Of a stretch of DNA of 34,555 nucleotides, positions 8,281-16,698 are shown piece after piece. The stretch covers positions 1 through 34,555 of the forward strand of contig JAGPLX010000026.1 in assembly GCA_018053185.1 (NCBI GenBank), in the 5' to 3' direction. A model generated the notes under the pieces. The model saw only the letters and a program-made list of their open reading frames with translations. It was not told the origin of the DNA and did no database searches. A program made the translations under genes and the position numbers. The DNA comes from Syntrophobacteraceae bacterium. GTDB taxonomy: Bacteria; Desulfobacterota; Syntrophobacteria; Syntrophobacterales; Syntrophobacteraceae. Numbering within the stretch: the stretch's first letter is position 1; each line of letters starts with the position of its first letter.

Positions 8281-8310
8281 ATGGCTCATCCCCCAAAAAC
8301 TGAGCCATTC
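8281..8310. repeat. Palindromic element, copy B, in front of the diguanylate cyclase
   Basis: ATGGCTCA (8281-8288) and TGAGCCAT (8301-8308) are perfect 8-bp inverted arms around a 12-base centre. The element lies 17 bp upstream of the diguanylate cyclase start, in a 171-bp gap. It shares arms with the element at 6421-6450. No T-run follows. It could be an operator, a leader hairpin or a dispersed repeat. Confidence 0.45.
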
Positions 8311-8324
8311 CAAAGAGGAGCAGG

Positions 8325-9179
8325 GTGCATGAGGAAGACCTTTCCCTCCGCAGCAGTATCGAGAACTTGTCCTCGGGCATGAGCCCCGATGGAACCAAAC
8401 CTCCGAATATGCCTATTGAGGGAATGATGGCGAAGCGATCGACGGCTTTCTCCAACCAGTCGCATCCAGACCCGGGACCCAAGAGGAACGAACCTCGCTC
8501 CTCCACGCGGCAGACCGATCGTTCTTGCGTTCTGGGCATTCAGGACTGTGCGGTTCTGGCCACCGTCGAGGAGTTGCGTCGAGAGTGCGAACGGTTGACC
8601 GAGCTTTTGCACAGGGACCCCCTCACAGGGCTCTTCAACCTGCGCCATTTCATGGAAGCCCTGGATCAGGAGATGGAACGCACGCGCAGGACAGGACTTC
8701 CCACGGGCCTCATCATGATCGATCTAGATCATTTCAAGTCCGTGAACGACGTTCACGGCCACCAGTGCGGCAACGATGCCCTGCGATGGGTGGCGGGAAT
8801 CCTGCGGGGAAATGTGCGCCGCCTGGATATTCCATGTCGCTACGGTGGGGAGGAATTCGCGGTCGTGCTGCCGGCAACCCGCTTGTGTCACGCCGTTCGG
8901 CTTGCCGAAAGGCTGCGTGTCGCCATCATGAATTCTCCCCTGGAATATGAGGGCATTTCAGTCCCTTTGCAGGCCAGCTTCGGGGTGGATGTCTATTGTA
9001 TGGGGGAGAACGTGTCGGTTACCGTGAAGGAGTTTATCCGGAGGACCGATGGATTCCTTCTGCAGGCAAAAGCCCAGGGGCGAAACATGGTCTGCTGTCG
9101 GGATGCAGATGCCGGCAGACCTGCCACGGAAATCACCGCAAAAGAGAGGGCGGCGCTGTTCATCACTCGTTGGCCGTGA
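8325..9179 (+). CDS. Diguanylate cyclase (GGDEF domain) with inhibitory site
   Basis: The 284-residue protein makes the second messenger c-di-GMP from two GTP. The first 75 residues look disordered. A short helix (about 78-95, VEELRRECERLTELL) leads into a GGDEF domain starting at RDPLTGLFN. The active-site motif is RYGGEEF (GGEEF at 174-178), which is catalytically competent. An allosteric I-site RxxD (Arg165-Asp168) lies exactly five residues before GGEEF, so product inhibition is expected. There is no membrane segment and no recognised sensor domain. The ATG at 8325 follows a GAGGAG. The gene ends 47 bp before the FlhG/MinD-like gene and the two are probably co-transcribed, linking c-di-GMP to motility or cell-pole control. 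Confidence 0.93.
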   Translation: MHEEDLSLRSSIENLSSGMSPDGTKPPNMPIEGMMAKRSTAFSNQSHPDPGPKRNEPRSSTRQTDRSCVLGIQDCAVLATVEELRRECERLTELLHRDPLTGLFNLRHFMEALDQEMERTRRTGLPTGLIMIDLDHFKSVNDVHGHQCGNDALRWVAGILRGNVRRLDIPCRYGGEEFAVVLPATRLCHAVRLAERLRVAIMNSPLEYEGISVPLQASFGVDVYCMGENVSVTVKEFIRRTDGFLLQAKAQGRNMVCCRDADAGRPATEITAKERAALFITRWP

Positions 9180-9226
9180 CCCGGCGGCTCATCCGTTCAT
9201 GGGGTCCAGGTGAGGAAAGCAGGAAC

Positions 9227-9979
9227 ATGGAAACGCGGAATTTTCCCATTACGATCTGTGTGAGCAGCGGGAAAGGCGGTGTCGGAAAAACAAGCTTTAC
9301 CGTCAACGTGGCGCTCGCTCTGGCAAGAAAGCAACAGCGAGTCCTGGTGATTGACGGAGACTTGGGATTGGCCAATGTGGATGTGCTTCTGGGCATCCAG
9401 GTGGAACGCACGATCCGTGACATCCTGGAAAACGGCAGCGATCCCATGGAAGCCGTCCTCAACGTGGAACCGAATTTCTGGGTCCTGCCCGCCAGTTCCG
9501 GGGTGCCCGAACTGGTGAACCTTGGAGCCGAGGACCAGGCACAGATGGAGGAGATCCTCCGAGCCATCTCCGTTCACTTCGACTTCGTCCTCGTGGATAC
9601 GGCAGCCGGAATCGGGCCTTCGGTGCTTTGGTTCAATGATTTCGCCGACTACAGCTTCATCGTTTTGAGCCCGGACCCCACCTCGGTCACCGACGCCTAC
9701 GCCCTGATCAAAGTTCTCTCCCAGCACTACCGGCGAAACGCCTTCCATCTGGTCCTCAACCTGGTGACCAATGAAAAGGAGGGCCGTCGCACCTATGACA
9801 ACGTGGCAAAAGTCGTCAGGCACTTTCTGAATCTCTCCCCCTCTTATTTTGGAGCAATCCCTTTGGATGAAGCTGTGGTGAGAGCAAACAGGGAGCGCGT
9901 TCCTTTCCTCAAACACTCCCCGCAGTCGAAAGCCGCCAGAGCGATCACTTCCATGGCCGAACAGGTCCTGCGGCTCTGA
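9227..9979 (+). CDS. MinD/ParA family ATPase, FlhG (FleN)-like
   Basis: This is a 250-residue deviant Walker A ATPase. SGKGGVGKTS (residues 14-23) contains the signature Lys. The switch region IDGDLGLANVDVLLG (about 45-59) and LVDTAAGIG match FlhG, which sets flagellar number, better than MinD or ParA. The C-terminus (PLDEAVVRANRERVPFLKHSP) is also typical of FlhG. No membrane-targeting tail is obvious. The ATG at 9227 was chosen because an AGGA site sits five bases upstream and the Walker A motif then lies at the usual position; the longer frame overlaps the diguanylate cyclase gene. No flagellar gene is in the window, so the assignment is by sequence only. Confidence 0.85.
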   Translation: METRNFPITICVSSGKGGVGKTSFTVNVALALARKQQRVLVIDGDLGLANVDVLLGIQVERTIRDILENGSDPMEAVLNVEPNFWVLPASSGVPELVNLGAEDQAQMEEILRAISVHFDFVLVDTAAGIGPSVLWFNDFADYSFIVLSPDPTSVTDAYALIKVLSQHYRRNAFHLVLNLVTNEKEGRRTYDNVAKVVRHFLNLSPSYFGAIPLDEAVVRANRERVPFLKHSPQSKAARAITSMAEQVLRL

Positions 9980-10050
9980 CGCCAGGGAACTGCAGCTCCA
10001 CGGGGCAAAAGGTGGTGAAGGGAAGGTCTCAACTTCCCGCGTGCCGCGGT

Positions 10051-10551
10051 TCAACACCCGCCTTTGCCCACCCACCGGTTTGCAGCACTCTCCACATACT
10101 CTTCCAGGCGGTTCCCAGACAGGGCTTCTTCCATCTCCTTCCACACCGTGTCAATTTCCTCATCAATTCGCCGAGTGAAGAACCTCTCGCTGGGGATATA
10201 GGCAAGAACAGCTCCCAGAAACAGGATGACTCCCACCCCCTGCCCGGCGCTCTTGAATACGCGATCGAAACTGCTGATGGAAGTCACCAGGGCCATAACT
10301 CCCAGCAGCCATGCAGCCGTTTCGACCACCAGGTTCATTTCTTTCGAGAAGGGTTTTCGAACCCAGGACAAGGAGACAAGCCAGGGCTTTTTGTCCTGAA
10401 GAATTTGCATCACAAAAGACTTCAGAGTGCCTTGATGCCTGTGGTGCTCGAGATCCTGCAAAAGTTTCTTTCGAAAGCCCCTCCTTCGTCGTGTGACGAA
10501 GAAGGCAAAAGCAATTCCCAGGAACCCGCCCAATGCGGCCAGCCACACCAT
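10051..10551 (-). CDS. Small hypothetical membrane protein
   Basis: The protein is 166 residues from the ATG at 10551, which has a GGGAGAGGA site; a longer frame to 10650 lacks such support. An N-terminal hydrophobic helix (VWLAALGGFLGIAFAFFV) is followed by a very basic stretch (RRRRGFRKK). Two more hydrophobic segments lie at about 80-100 and 108-125, then an acidic, helical C-terminus (RIDEEIDTVWKEMEEAL). I do not recognise the family. It lies just downstream of the GH108-like gene on the same strand, with about 110 bp between. The plus-strand frame over the same DNA is a shadow. Confidence 0.6.
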   Translation of the reverse strand: MVWLAALGGFLGIAFAFFVTRRRRGFRKKLLQDLEHHRHQGTLKSFVMQILQDKKPWLVSLSWVRKPFSKEMNLVVETAAWLLGVMALVTSISSFDRVFKSAGQGVGVILFLGAVLAYIPSERFFTRRIDEEIDTVWKEMEEALSGNRLEEYVESAANRWVGKGGC

Positions 10552-10659
10552 TTCTTCCTCTCCCTTCTCATAGCTCCTCGACAGTGGCCGTCGCCGTTGC
10601 GGGCTTCCCACGCAGGTGTCCTCGAACCAGCCCCTCGGCTTTCCCGCCAACCTGGTGTC

Positions 10660-11994
10660 CTAGCCCTTGACCAGATCGGCGAGCGATTTCATCCTCTCCT
10701 CCCAGTTTCTGGCGTACCTGGGATAGCTCTTTAGTGCCCGGAGAGATGCCTGCCGGGCCCGCAGATAAGCCTCGGGGTCCCCCCCGCTTGCCCTGAGGGC
10801 CTTCAGGGCTGTCTTGGGACGGTGTACGGTTGTGTCAAAGTGAAGGATATTTATCGGATACGGAAGTTTGTCACAACCGGAATCTTTCCAGATGCGGCGA
10901 TATACTTCCCTGGCTTTTTTCTTGTCCAACTGCACCACGGACCGGGCAATCCTGCCCCTGGGATCCAGCTGTCGGAGGGTGGTCTGGAGGATGCCGAATC
11001 GCGAGGGACCATGACCGTTGTCGTTGGAAATCAAGCTGGTTCCTTCCTGTTGAATGACGAATGCCACCGCCGTGTCAAAATCCCGGTCGGAGGAATTCCG
11101 GTAGGAGGCGATCTTCCCGGCCGAATTCAGCTGGTCGAAGGACGCGGGAGGACGAGAGTAGTAAATCTCTCGTTGGGCACCGGTAAGCGCCGGCAGCTTT
11201 TCTGCAACCGCGTCCGCCGTCCGCAACCCGGGGCCCGCGCCCCCTTCCCGGTCTCTCAGCCGTAAATACGCCTGGACGTCCCCCCTGGATTGGGCCAGAA
11301 ACTCCATGGCCTTCTTGGGATGCTGAAGAAAACTCTCGAAGTGGATGAGGTTGATGGGATCGGACAGCAGGTCACAGCCGGCGCGCTCCCAGATCCTCGT
11401 ATAAATCTTCCTGGCCTTCTCTTCGTTCAATTCCTTGACGCTCCCGGCGATGGTGCCCGTAGGGTCATATTCCCGAAGAGTGGCTTGTGCAATGCCGAAT
11501 TTCATGGGCGGATCGGCTGAATCCCCAGTTTTTGCCGAGAGAACCAAGTCAAAAAACCTTTCCAGGTCCGTCCCGTCCGGAAGCTCGGAAGACAACACCC
11601 TCGAAAAGGGTTTCTTCGGTTGCATCTCCTGTTGAACGGCCTCCTGCCGAGGAACCTCATGGTTTCTTGCCAACCCGGGTATATGGAGCATGGAAGCAAT
11701 CCCTTCTTGCTGAAAGGTTGTCGGCATATAGTTCTCCACGGGCGAAACGGTTCCAATTAATGTGCCAACCTGTTTCATGCCGCCGCTCGATGGTTGAAAA
11801 ACATGCGGATGACCCGGGTTGCCCGGGATCAAGAGGGATTGAAGAGCAGGCTCGGCATCCTCCTCGACCGGAGCAGCTTCCGGATGCTGCCCACTCCCGG
11901 GAAGACCCCGGCTCAGTTGGACAAGTTTTTGACGGCGCCATCCCAGGGTGGAAAAATCCTCCCAATGAAAAAGAGTTTGCTTTTCAAGACCCAC
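10660..11994 (-). CDS. Protein with two tandem GH108-like (muramidase/secretion activator) domains
   Basis: The protein has 444 residues. Two related segments, about 146-250 and 305-412, share the order FGI(A/L)QxTLRxxDP, then LxxxKARxxYxRIW, then SGCD or AGCD, then a final helix ending AYLR. This order fits the GH108 family of peptidoglycan hydrolases. The second copy keeps a Glu in QQEG (Glu317), where GH108 enzymes have their catalytic Glu. The first copy has AKTG there, so it is probably inactive. Residues 1-130 are Pro/Glu/Gln-rich and look disordered. No signal peptide is seen. The start is a GTG at 11994 with a weak site; a downstream ATG near residue 73 is possible. It is divergent from the papain-like protease gene. 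Confidence 0.72.
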   Translation of the reverse strand: MGLEKQTLFHWEDFSTLGWRRQKLVQLSRGLPGSGQHPEAAPVEEDAEPALQSLLIPGNPGHPHVFQPSSGGMKQVGTLIGTVSPVENYMPTTFQQEGIASMLHIPGLARNHEVPRQEAVQQEMQPKKPFSRVLSSELPDGTDLERFFDLVLSAKTGDSADPPMKFGIAQATLREYDPTGTIAGSVKELNEEKARKIYTRIWERAGCDLLSDPINLIHFESFLQHPKKAMEFLAQSRGDVQAYLRLRDREGGAGPGLRTADAVAEKLPALTGAQREIYYSRPPASFDQLNSAGKIASYRNSSDRDFDTAVAFVIQQEGTSLISNDNGHGPSRFGILQTTLRQLDPRGRIARSVVQLDKKKAREVYRRIWKDSGCDKLPYPINILHFDTTVHRPKTALKALRASGGDPEAYLRARQASLRALKSYPRYARNWEERMKSLADLVKG

Positions 11995-12112
11995 TTCTCA
12001 TAATGAGTGCCGGTTGTCCGAAGTTTTTATATCGAGTGGTCGAAATCGGTGGACGAAGCTGAGAATGAACCCGTTTCCGCCCTCGGAACAGAACTCTTGC
12101 AAGGAGATCTCC

Positions 12113-13564
12113 ATGATGGAAAGCGTCGACCGGCAGGAATGCTCATGGCGGAAAACCACCCTCGTCTCATTGTACCTGGCTGCAACCCTGTTTTTCCTCG
12201 CTCCCGCGGTCCGGGCCCAGGAAGAGCCTTCCCTGGCTCCCTGGAGCCCTGCATTTGAGCAGTACCTCCAGGATGTGGAGTTCGGAAAAGCCAAGATTCT
12301 CAAGGCAGGGGAATTTCCACCGGGAATTGTACCGCCTCCGGTGGAGTTTCCGAGAAAGGTCTTGAAATCCATGGAATTCGTGACCGCAGCCCTTCCATCG
12401 GCCTATGATCTGCGCAAGAAGAACCGTGTCACTTCCGTCAAGGATCAAGGAAGCTGCGGGTGCTGCTGGGCCTTCGCCACATACGGCTCCTTGGAATCCC
12501 GCCTCATGCCCAAAGAGACCTGGGATTTTTCCGAAGAAAACCTCATCGAAACGCATGGTTTCGACAAGACCCCCTGCCAGGGCGGCAATTTCAACATGGC
12601 CGCTGCTTACCTGGCCCGGTGGAGCGGCCCCATCAGGGAATCCGCCGATCCTTACACCCATGCTGCGGTGAGGGCGGCCCCGAAGCCGGCCAAGCACGTT
12701 GCCGAGGCTGTATTCCTTCCCGAGCGTGCGACCCCTGAAGACAACGACTCGCTCAAAACCATCGTCAAGAAGTACGGGGGTGTAGCCGCCTATATGTATT
12801 ACAGCAGCTCCTACTATGACTCCTCGAACTACGCCTACTATTACGGAGGATCGTCCAGCACCAACCATGGGATCACCATCGTGGGATGGGACGACAACTT
12901 CAGTCGCGAGAAGTTCAAGGCCTACAACGGCAGCGCGCCCTCGGGCGACGGCGCCTTCATCGTGAAGAACACCTGGGGGGAAGACTTTGGAGAAAAAGGA
13001 TACTTCTATGTTTCCTATTACGACACCTCCATCGAGCCTTACATGGCGTTCAGCACGGTGGATGCCGCAACGAAGTACAATCTCCTGTTCCAGTACGATC
13101 CCCTGGGGGCCGTCACCGGCCTGGGATTTAGCTCAACGAGGGCATGGGGGGCCAATATATTCAAGGCCAAGGTTCAGTTTTCTCTCAAAGCCGTCGGGTT
13201 CCACACCCTGGTGCCCAATACTTCCTTCATAGCCTATGTGTATAAAGATGTAGCGGAGGGGCAGCCCAGGAGCGGAACCCTCGTAGCTAAAGTGAAGGGC
13301 AAATTCCCCATGGCGGGATACCACACGGTCCCCGTCGACCCCGTGAAAATCCTGAAGGGGCAGAGGTTCTCGGTGGTGATCCGTTTCACTACACCCAACT
13401 ACAACTATCCGGTCCCCATCGAATCCCCCGTGCCCAACTACAGCAGCAACGCAACTTCCGCCGCCGGGCAGAGTTTCATGAGTTCCGGGGGGACCGTCTG
13501 GAGCGATGTCTACCAAACGTTTACCAACAGCAATGTCTGCATCAAGGCTATGGGGGTCAAATAG
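12113..13564 (+). CDS. Secreted papain-like (C1 family) cysteine protease
   Basis: The protein is 483 residues from the ATG at 12113, which has an ideal AAGGAG six bases upstream. A Sec signal peptide follows (hydrophobic core VSLYLAATLFFLAPA, likely cut after AVRA). The catalytic set is complete: the oxyanion Gln112 and nucleophile Cys118 in QGSCGCCWAF, His252 in NHGITIVGW, and Asn286 in KNTWG. The segment with many Tyr and Ser (about 224-245) is an unusual insertion before the His. About 170 C-terminal residues form a beta-rich extension of the lectin-like or adhesive type common in bacterial C1 peptidases. It probably acts in the periplasm or outside the cell. It is divergent from the GH108-like gene, with about 120 bp between. 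Confidence 0.92.
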   Translation: MMESVDRQECSWRKTTLVSLYLAATLFFLAPAVRAQEEPSLAPWSPAFEQYLQDVEFGKAKILKAGEFPPGIVPPPVEFPRKVLKSMEFVTAALPSAYDLRKKNRVTSVKDQGSCGCCWAFATYGSLESRLMPKETWDFSEENLIETHGFDKTPCQGGNFNMAAAYLARWSGPIRESADPYTHAAVRAAPKPAKHVAEAVFLPERATPEDNDSLKTIVKKYGGVAAYMYYSSSYYDSSNYAYYYGGSSSTNHGITIVGWDDNFSREKFKAYNGSAPSGDGAFIVKNTWGEDFGEKGYFYVSYYDTSIEPYMAFSTVDAATKYNLLFQYDPLGAVTGLGFSSTRAWGANIFKAKVQFSLKAVGFHTLVPNTSFIAYVYKDVAEGQPRSGTLVAKVKGKFPMAGYHTVPVDPVKILKGQRFSVVIRFTTPNYNYPVPIESPVPNYSSNATSAAGQSFMSSGGTVWSDVYQTFTNSNVCIKAMGVK

Positions 13565-13578
13565 CTCAGGAAGATGCC

Positions 13579-13606
13579 GGGCCGGGGGCCTTGGATTACC
13601 CGGCCC
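13579..13606. terminator. GC-rich hairpin between convergent genes
   Basis: GGGCCGGG (13579-13586) pairs perfectly with CCCGGCCC (13599-13606). It lies between the convergent ends of the protease and YgjP-like genes and overlaps the last codons of the latter. There is no T-run on either side, so any terminator role would be weak or factor-assisted. Confidence 0.35.
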
Positions 13607-14345
13607 AATCCGGCACCTGGGTCCATGCGGACCTGACGGCACGGTCCAGCTCGCGGCAATCCGGTTCGAACTTCGCCACCAGGGCCCAGTAGCGGGGAGA
13701 ATGGTTCAGGTGGGCCGTATGGCAGAGTTCGTGGACCAGGATATATTGCACCAGCCCAGGAGGGAGAAAGAGGAGCTTGTAGTTGAGGCTGATGGTTCCC
13801 TTGGCTGAACAGCTTCCCCATCGGCTCCTCTGTCCCCTCATCTGAAGCCTTTCGAAACCCAGGCCTGTCTCGGTGCTGATCCTTTTCAACCAAGGGCCGA
13901 GATAAACCAACCCCTGGTGCCGAAGCCAGGGTTCCATCACCTTCCCAAAATGTTCCCTGTCCCGAACCACCCCCCGCACGCGGCAGTACGCATATCCTTC
14001 GCGAATCAGCCGCAGTTCCGGGTTTGTCCCGCAGGAGGATTCAACGGTGTATTCCTGCCCGATGGCCTGAAGGTAAACGGACCGGGGCAGGATCGAAGGG
14101 CTGCCGTCGGTTTCCGTCCGGGGGCGGAACCGCCTCAGGGTCTTCTGGATCCAGTCTTCTTTCTCCACCAGAATTTCGGGGATTCTTCCACGGTCAAACC
14201 CCTTGGGAACCACCACCTCGAGACCCCCGTGAGGGGTAATCTTGAGAATCACCCTTCGGGCCCGCCGGTTTTCTCGAACCGAATAGGACAGACTTCCCAC
14301 GGTGCCCCCATCGAGAATCCGGTCCTTAGATCCCCAGGTCTTCAT
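13596..14345 (-). CDS. YgjP-like zinc metallopeptidase (DUF45/SprT-related)
   Basis: The protein has 249 residues. The C-terminal half has the family's SRWGSCS motif followed by VHELCHTAHLNHSPRYW, in which HExxH and a further His should bind zinc. The N-terminal half (residues 18-60, ending in KEDWIQKTLRRF) is the usual YgjP beta-rich start. No signal peptide is present, so it should be cytoplasmic. Its substrate is not established for the family. The ATG at 14345 follows AAAGGTGAT and lies 20 bp inside the LUD gene, so the two are translationally linked. Confidence 0.9.
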   Translation of the reverse strand: MKTWGSKDRILDGGTVGSLSYSVRENRRARRVILKITPHGGLEVVVPKGFDRGRIPEILVEKEDWIQKTLRRFRPRTETDGSPSILPRSVYLQAIGQEYTVESSCGTNPELRLIREGYAYCRVRGVVRDREHFGKVMEPWLRHQGLVYLGPWLKRISTETGLGFERLQMRGQRSRWGSCSAKGTISLNYKLLFLPPGLVQYILVHELCHTAHLNHSPRYWALVAKFEPDCRELDRAVRSAWTQVPDWAG

Positions 14346-14979
14346 TGATCAAGATCACCTTTACACGACCCTTGGGAAAAGACTTCTCGATGATGGACCA
14401 GGCATTACAAATCCGGTCCGGGCTTTTGCAGTCCTCGCATTCCCCGGTCTTCACACAAGGGACTTTCTTGTCCAGTCGCATGGCGTTGACCGGCGCAGCA
14501 TACATCTTGACGCGGTACATGGCGTCGTTGAGATCGGGAACGATCTTGTTCCGGCCTGCGAGGATCACCACATTCCTGGGGCCAAAGACCATGGCCGCTA
14601 CTCGATTTCCCGTCATGTCGAGATTGACCAGTTCCCCGCTTTCCGTAACGGCGTTGGTGCCGGTGATGAAAAGATCCGCCAGGAGCGCCTGCCTTCGGCG
14701 TTCCAGCATCTCTTCCGGAGAAACGGACTTGTCGTAGGTGTCCAGGACTTCCAGATTCGGAACGGCTTTCATTCTCTCGTACAATCCGGATTCAATGAAC
14801 GTCACGGACCCTCCCCAGGAAACGCTCCTGGCCCCCGTCCTCGGGAGTATCTCCTCTAAGATGATTTTTCCCGCCTCATGGCCATTGTCGGCAAGAAAAA
14901 CTTCAAAGTTGTGTTCTTCCAGTGTTTTCTTCACCTGATCCAAACGAATCCGCCAAAAGTGCTCGATCGGCTTTTCCAT
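14326..14979 (-). CDS. LUD-domain protein (LutC/YkgG-like, DUF162)
   Basis: This is a 217-residue cytoplasmic protein of the family that includes lactate-utilisation proteins LutB/LutC. Visible signs are WGGSVTFIESGLYE (about 55-68), ADLFITGTNAVTESGELVN and GRNKIVPDLNDA. Four cysteines near the C-terminus (CVKTGECEDCKSPDRIC) could bind a metal or Fe-S cluster, which is typical of this stand-alone subgroup. The ATG at 14979 follows AGGGAGG. It overlaps the start of the metallopeptidase gene by 20 bp. No lutA or lutB partner is nearby, so lactate oxidation cannot be inferred. Confidence 0.88.
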   Translation of the reverse strand: MEKPIEHFWRIRLDQVKKTLEEHNFEVFLADNGHEAGKIILEEILPRTGARSVSWGGSVTFIESGLYERMKAVPNLEVLDTYDKSVSPEEMLERRRQALLADLFITGTNAVTESGELVNLDMTGNRVAAMVFGPRNVVILAGRNKIVPDLNDAMYRVKMYAAPVNAMRLDKKVPCVKTGECEDCKSPDRICNAWSIIEKSFPKGRVKVILINEDLGI

Positions 14980-15561
14980 GAGACCCTCCCTGAATGAAAC
15001 GCCAACAACCAAAACCGGACGGGACTGGTTCCACCCTCCGATCCGTCAGATCGCCCAAAACCGGTTCCGCAGGCTTGCCTGTCCCACGTGCAATGCCGTA
15101 ATATACACGGGTGAAGCTACCATGAGGCAAAACGAACCGGACATCAAGACCTAATATCGAGACACAACCCGAGGTTCAGGTGACGCATTGCGGATCTTTT
15201 CCGTCCCATGTGGGAGGAAATGCCGCCTCATGGTGGTCGGGACGCTTCAATCGGCTTGCCGAGGAATCTCCCACGGCAGGGTTCCACACTCTATTCATCG
15301 AGGGCAGAGATCTGGATGACACGTGATTCCAACTGGCGGCACAACTCTATGCAACACGGAAGGCGGGACGAAATCACCGCCGGATCCTGTGAGAGGCCCG
15401 ACCATGTCTTCCACGACAGTGTCTCCGGATTCTCCACTCTCCCCACACTCGAGGTCCCCGGCTCTCAGGATTCGCGAACACTGCCCTCCAGCCCCGACCT
15501 TGGATACCAAAATCATGAGATACTTCATCAACAACTACCTGCCTGAGAATGAGGTGATCGG
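14980..15561. other. Non-coding region between the LUD and hydrolase genes
   Basis: These 582 bp contain short frames on both strands that overlap each other and show no family signature. A weak minus-strand promoter pair for the LUD gene may lie at 15100-15130 (TTGCCT, 19-bp spacer, TATATT). Nothing else stands out. Confidence 0.5.
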
Positions 15562-16368
15562 ATGAAAAATCTCCCTGCGGATTACTCGCTGCTGGACAGG
15601 CCCGAGGTCCTGGCGCGTCTGTTCCATCCACGCAAAGAGTGGAAAAGCGCGGAATGGGATTCCACGAGCGAAGATGTCGCCATCCCCGTGGAAGAGAATA
15701 TTGAGGTGGGAGGAAGGTTTTACCTCTTCGATCCTGGCGGCTGTAACCTTTTATTTTTCCATGGAAACGGAGAGATCGTGGAGGACTATGACGACATCGC
15801 CCCCTTCTTTGGTCGGATGGGGATCAATCTTCTGGCCGTGGACTACCGGGGATACGGACGATCTACAGGGTCTCCCTCAGTTTCGACCATGATGAGGGAT
15901 TCCCACACGATCCTTCAGTTTGTCCGGGATTGGCTCGAGGAAAACAAGCATCCGGGACCCCTGATCGTCATGGGCCGGTCCCTGGGGAGCGCCTGCGCTA
16001 TCGAACTGGCATTCCACCATGAAAAGTCCGTGGATGCTCTCATCGTGGAGAGCGGATTTGCCTACACGAATCCCTTGTTGCGACTCCTGGGGGTGGACAC
16101 CGAGGAGATGGGCATACACGAAAACGAGGGATTCCGGAACCTGGACAAAATCCGCTCTTTCGGCAAGCCAACCCTGATCCTTCATGCGGAATTCGACCAG
16201 ATCATCCCGTTTACCGACGCGGAAGCCCTCTTTAATGCCTGCGGCGCCAAAGACAAGGAACTGGTGATGATCCCGGGTGCCGATCACAACAGCCTTTTCC
16301 TGATCGGGCTCCCGACCTACCTCGCTTCCATTAAGACGTTGGCGGACAAGCTGAAGGCGAATGTTTGA
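15562..16368 (+). CDS. Alpha/beta hydrolase (serine hydrolase, BEM46/FrsA-like size)
   Basis: The protein has 268 residues. The fold signs are in order: LLFFHGNGE oxyanion region (about 63-71), DYRGYGRS (94-101), the nucleophile elbow GRSLGS with Ser140, Asp212 in AEFDQIIP and His242 in GADHN, giving a full catalytic triad. There is no signal peptide, so it is cytoplasmic. The substrate cannot be told; small esters or thioesters are typical. The ATG at 15562 is preceded by GAGGTGATC. It is a single gene with a gap on both sides. Confidence 0.92.
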   Translation: MKNLPADYSLLDRPEVLARLFHPRKEWKSAEWDSTSEDVAIPVEENIEVGGRFYLFDPGGCNLLFFHGNGEIVEDYDDIAPFFGRMGINLLAVDYRGYGRSTGSPSVSTMMRDSHTILQFVRDWLEENKHPGPLIVMGRSLGSACAIELAFHHEKSVDALIVESGFAYTNPLLRLLGVDTEEMGIHENEGFRNLDKIRSFGKPTLILHAEFDQIIPFTDAEALFNACGAKDKELVMIPGADHNSLFLIGLPTYLASIKTLADKLKANV

Positions 16369-16698
16369 GATCAGGAGCAAAACCATCCTCGGGGCTGCAA
16401 ACATTTTGTTCATGGCCTTCCCGACAACCCTCTTCGTGTTTCGAGAATCAGGCTCCGCATTGTTGATGGTTGCAAGATATAAGGATTTATCTCTTTCATG
16501 AACCGGCTCCTGTGGGCGCCGTTTCAGTTTTCCGTTGCATGGAAATCCGTTATCGTCCTATTATAAAAGTAGTTGGAGTTGTTCTCCGGCGGACTCACTA
16601 GAGCAGAATGGTTCATGCAATTCGATTGTAAAACCAAAGAGATTCCTTTATCGTCAACACTCGCGAATCCACGTACACGCATCACCAGGGAGGCACTT
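16369..16698. other. 330-bp upstream region of the APS kinase gene
   Basis: No coding sequence is supported. The stretch is AT-richer than its surroundings and holds a candidate promoter at 16535-16564. An in-frame extension of the APS kinase gene to 16573 is not needed, because a good ribosome site precedes GTG 16699. Confidence 0.5.
16535..16564 (+). promoter_or_regulatory. Candidate promoter for the APS kinase gene
   Basis: A partial -35 TTGCAT (16535-16540), an 18-bp spacer and a -10 TATTAT (16559-16564, five of six consensus bases) lie in an AT-rich stretch. The predicted transcript start near 16571 gives a leader of about 128 nt. Confidence 0.4.

Noticed and set aside
8281-8310. Rho-independent terminator after the PurF-like gene
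   Set aside because: The 8-bp perfect stem has a 12-base loop and no T-run on the plus strand, so it is not a normal terminator.
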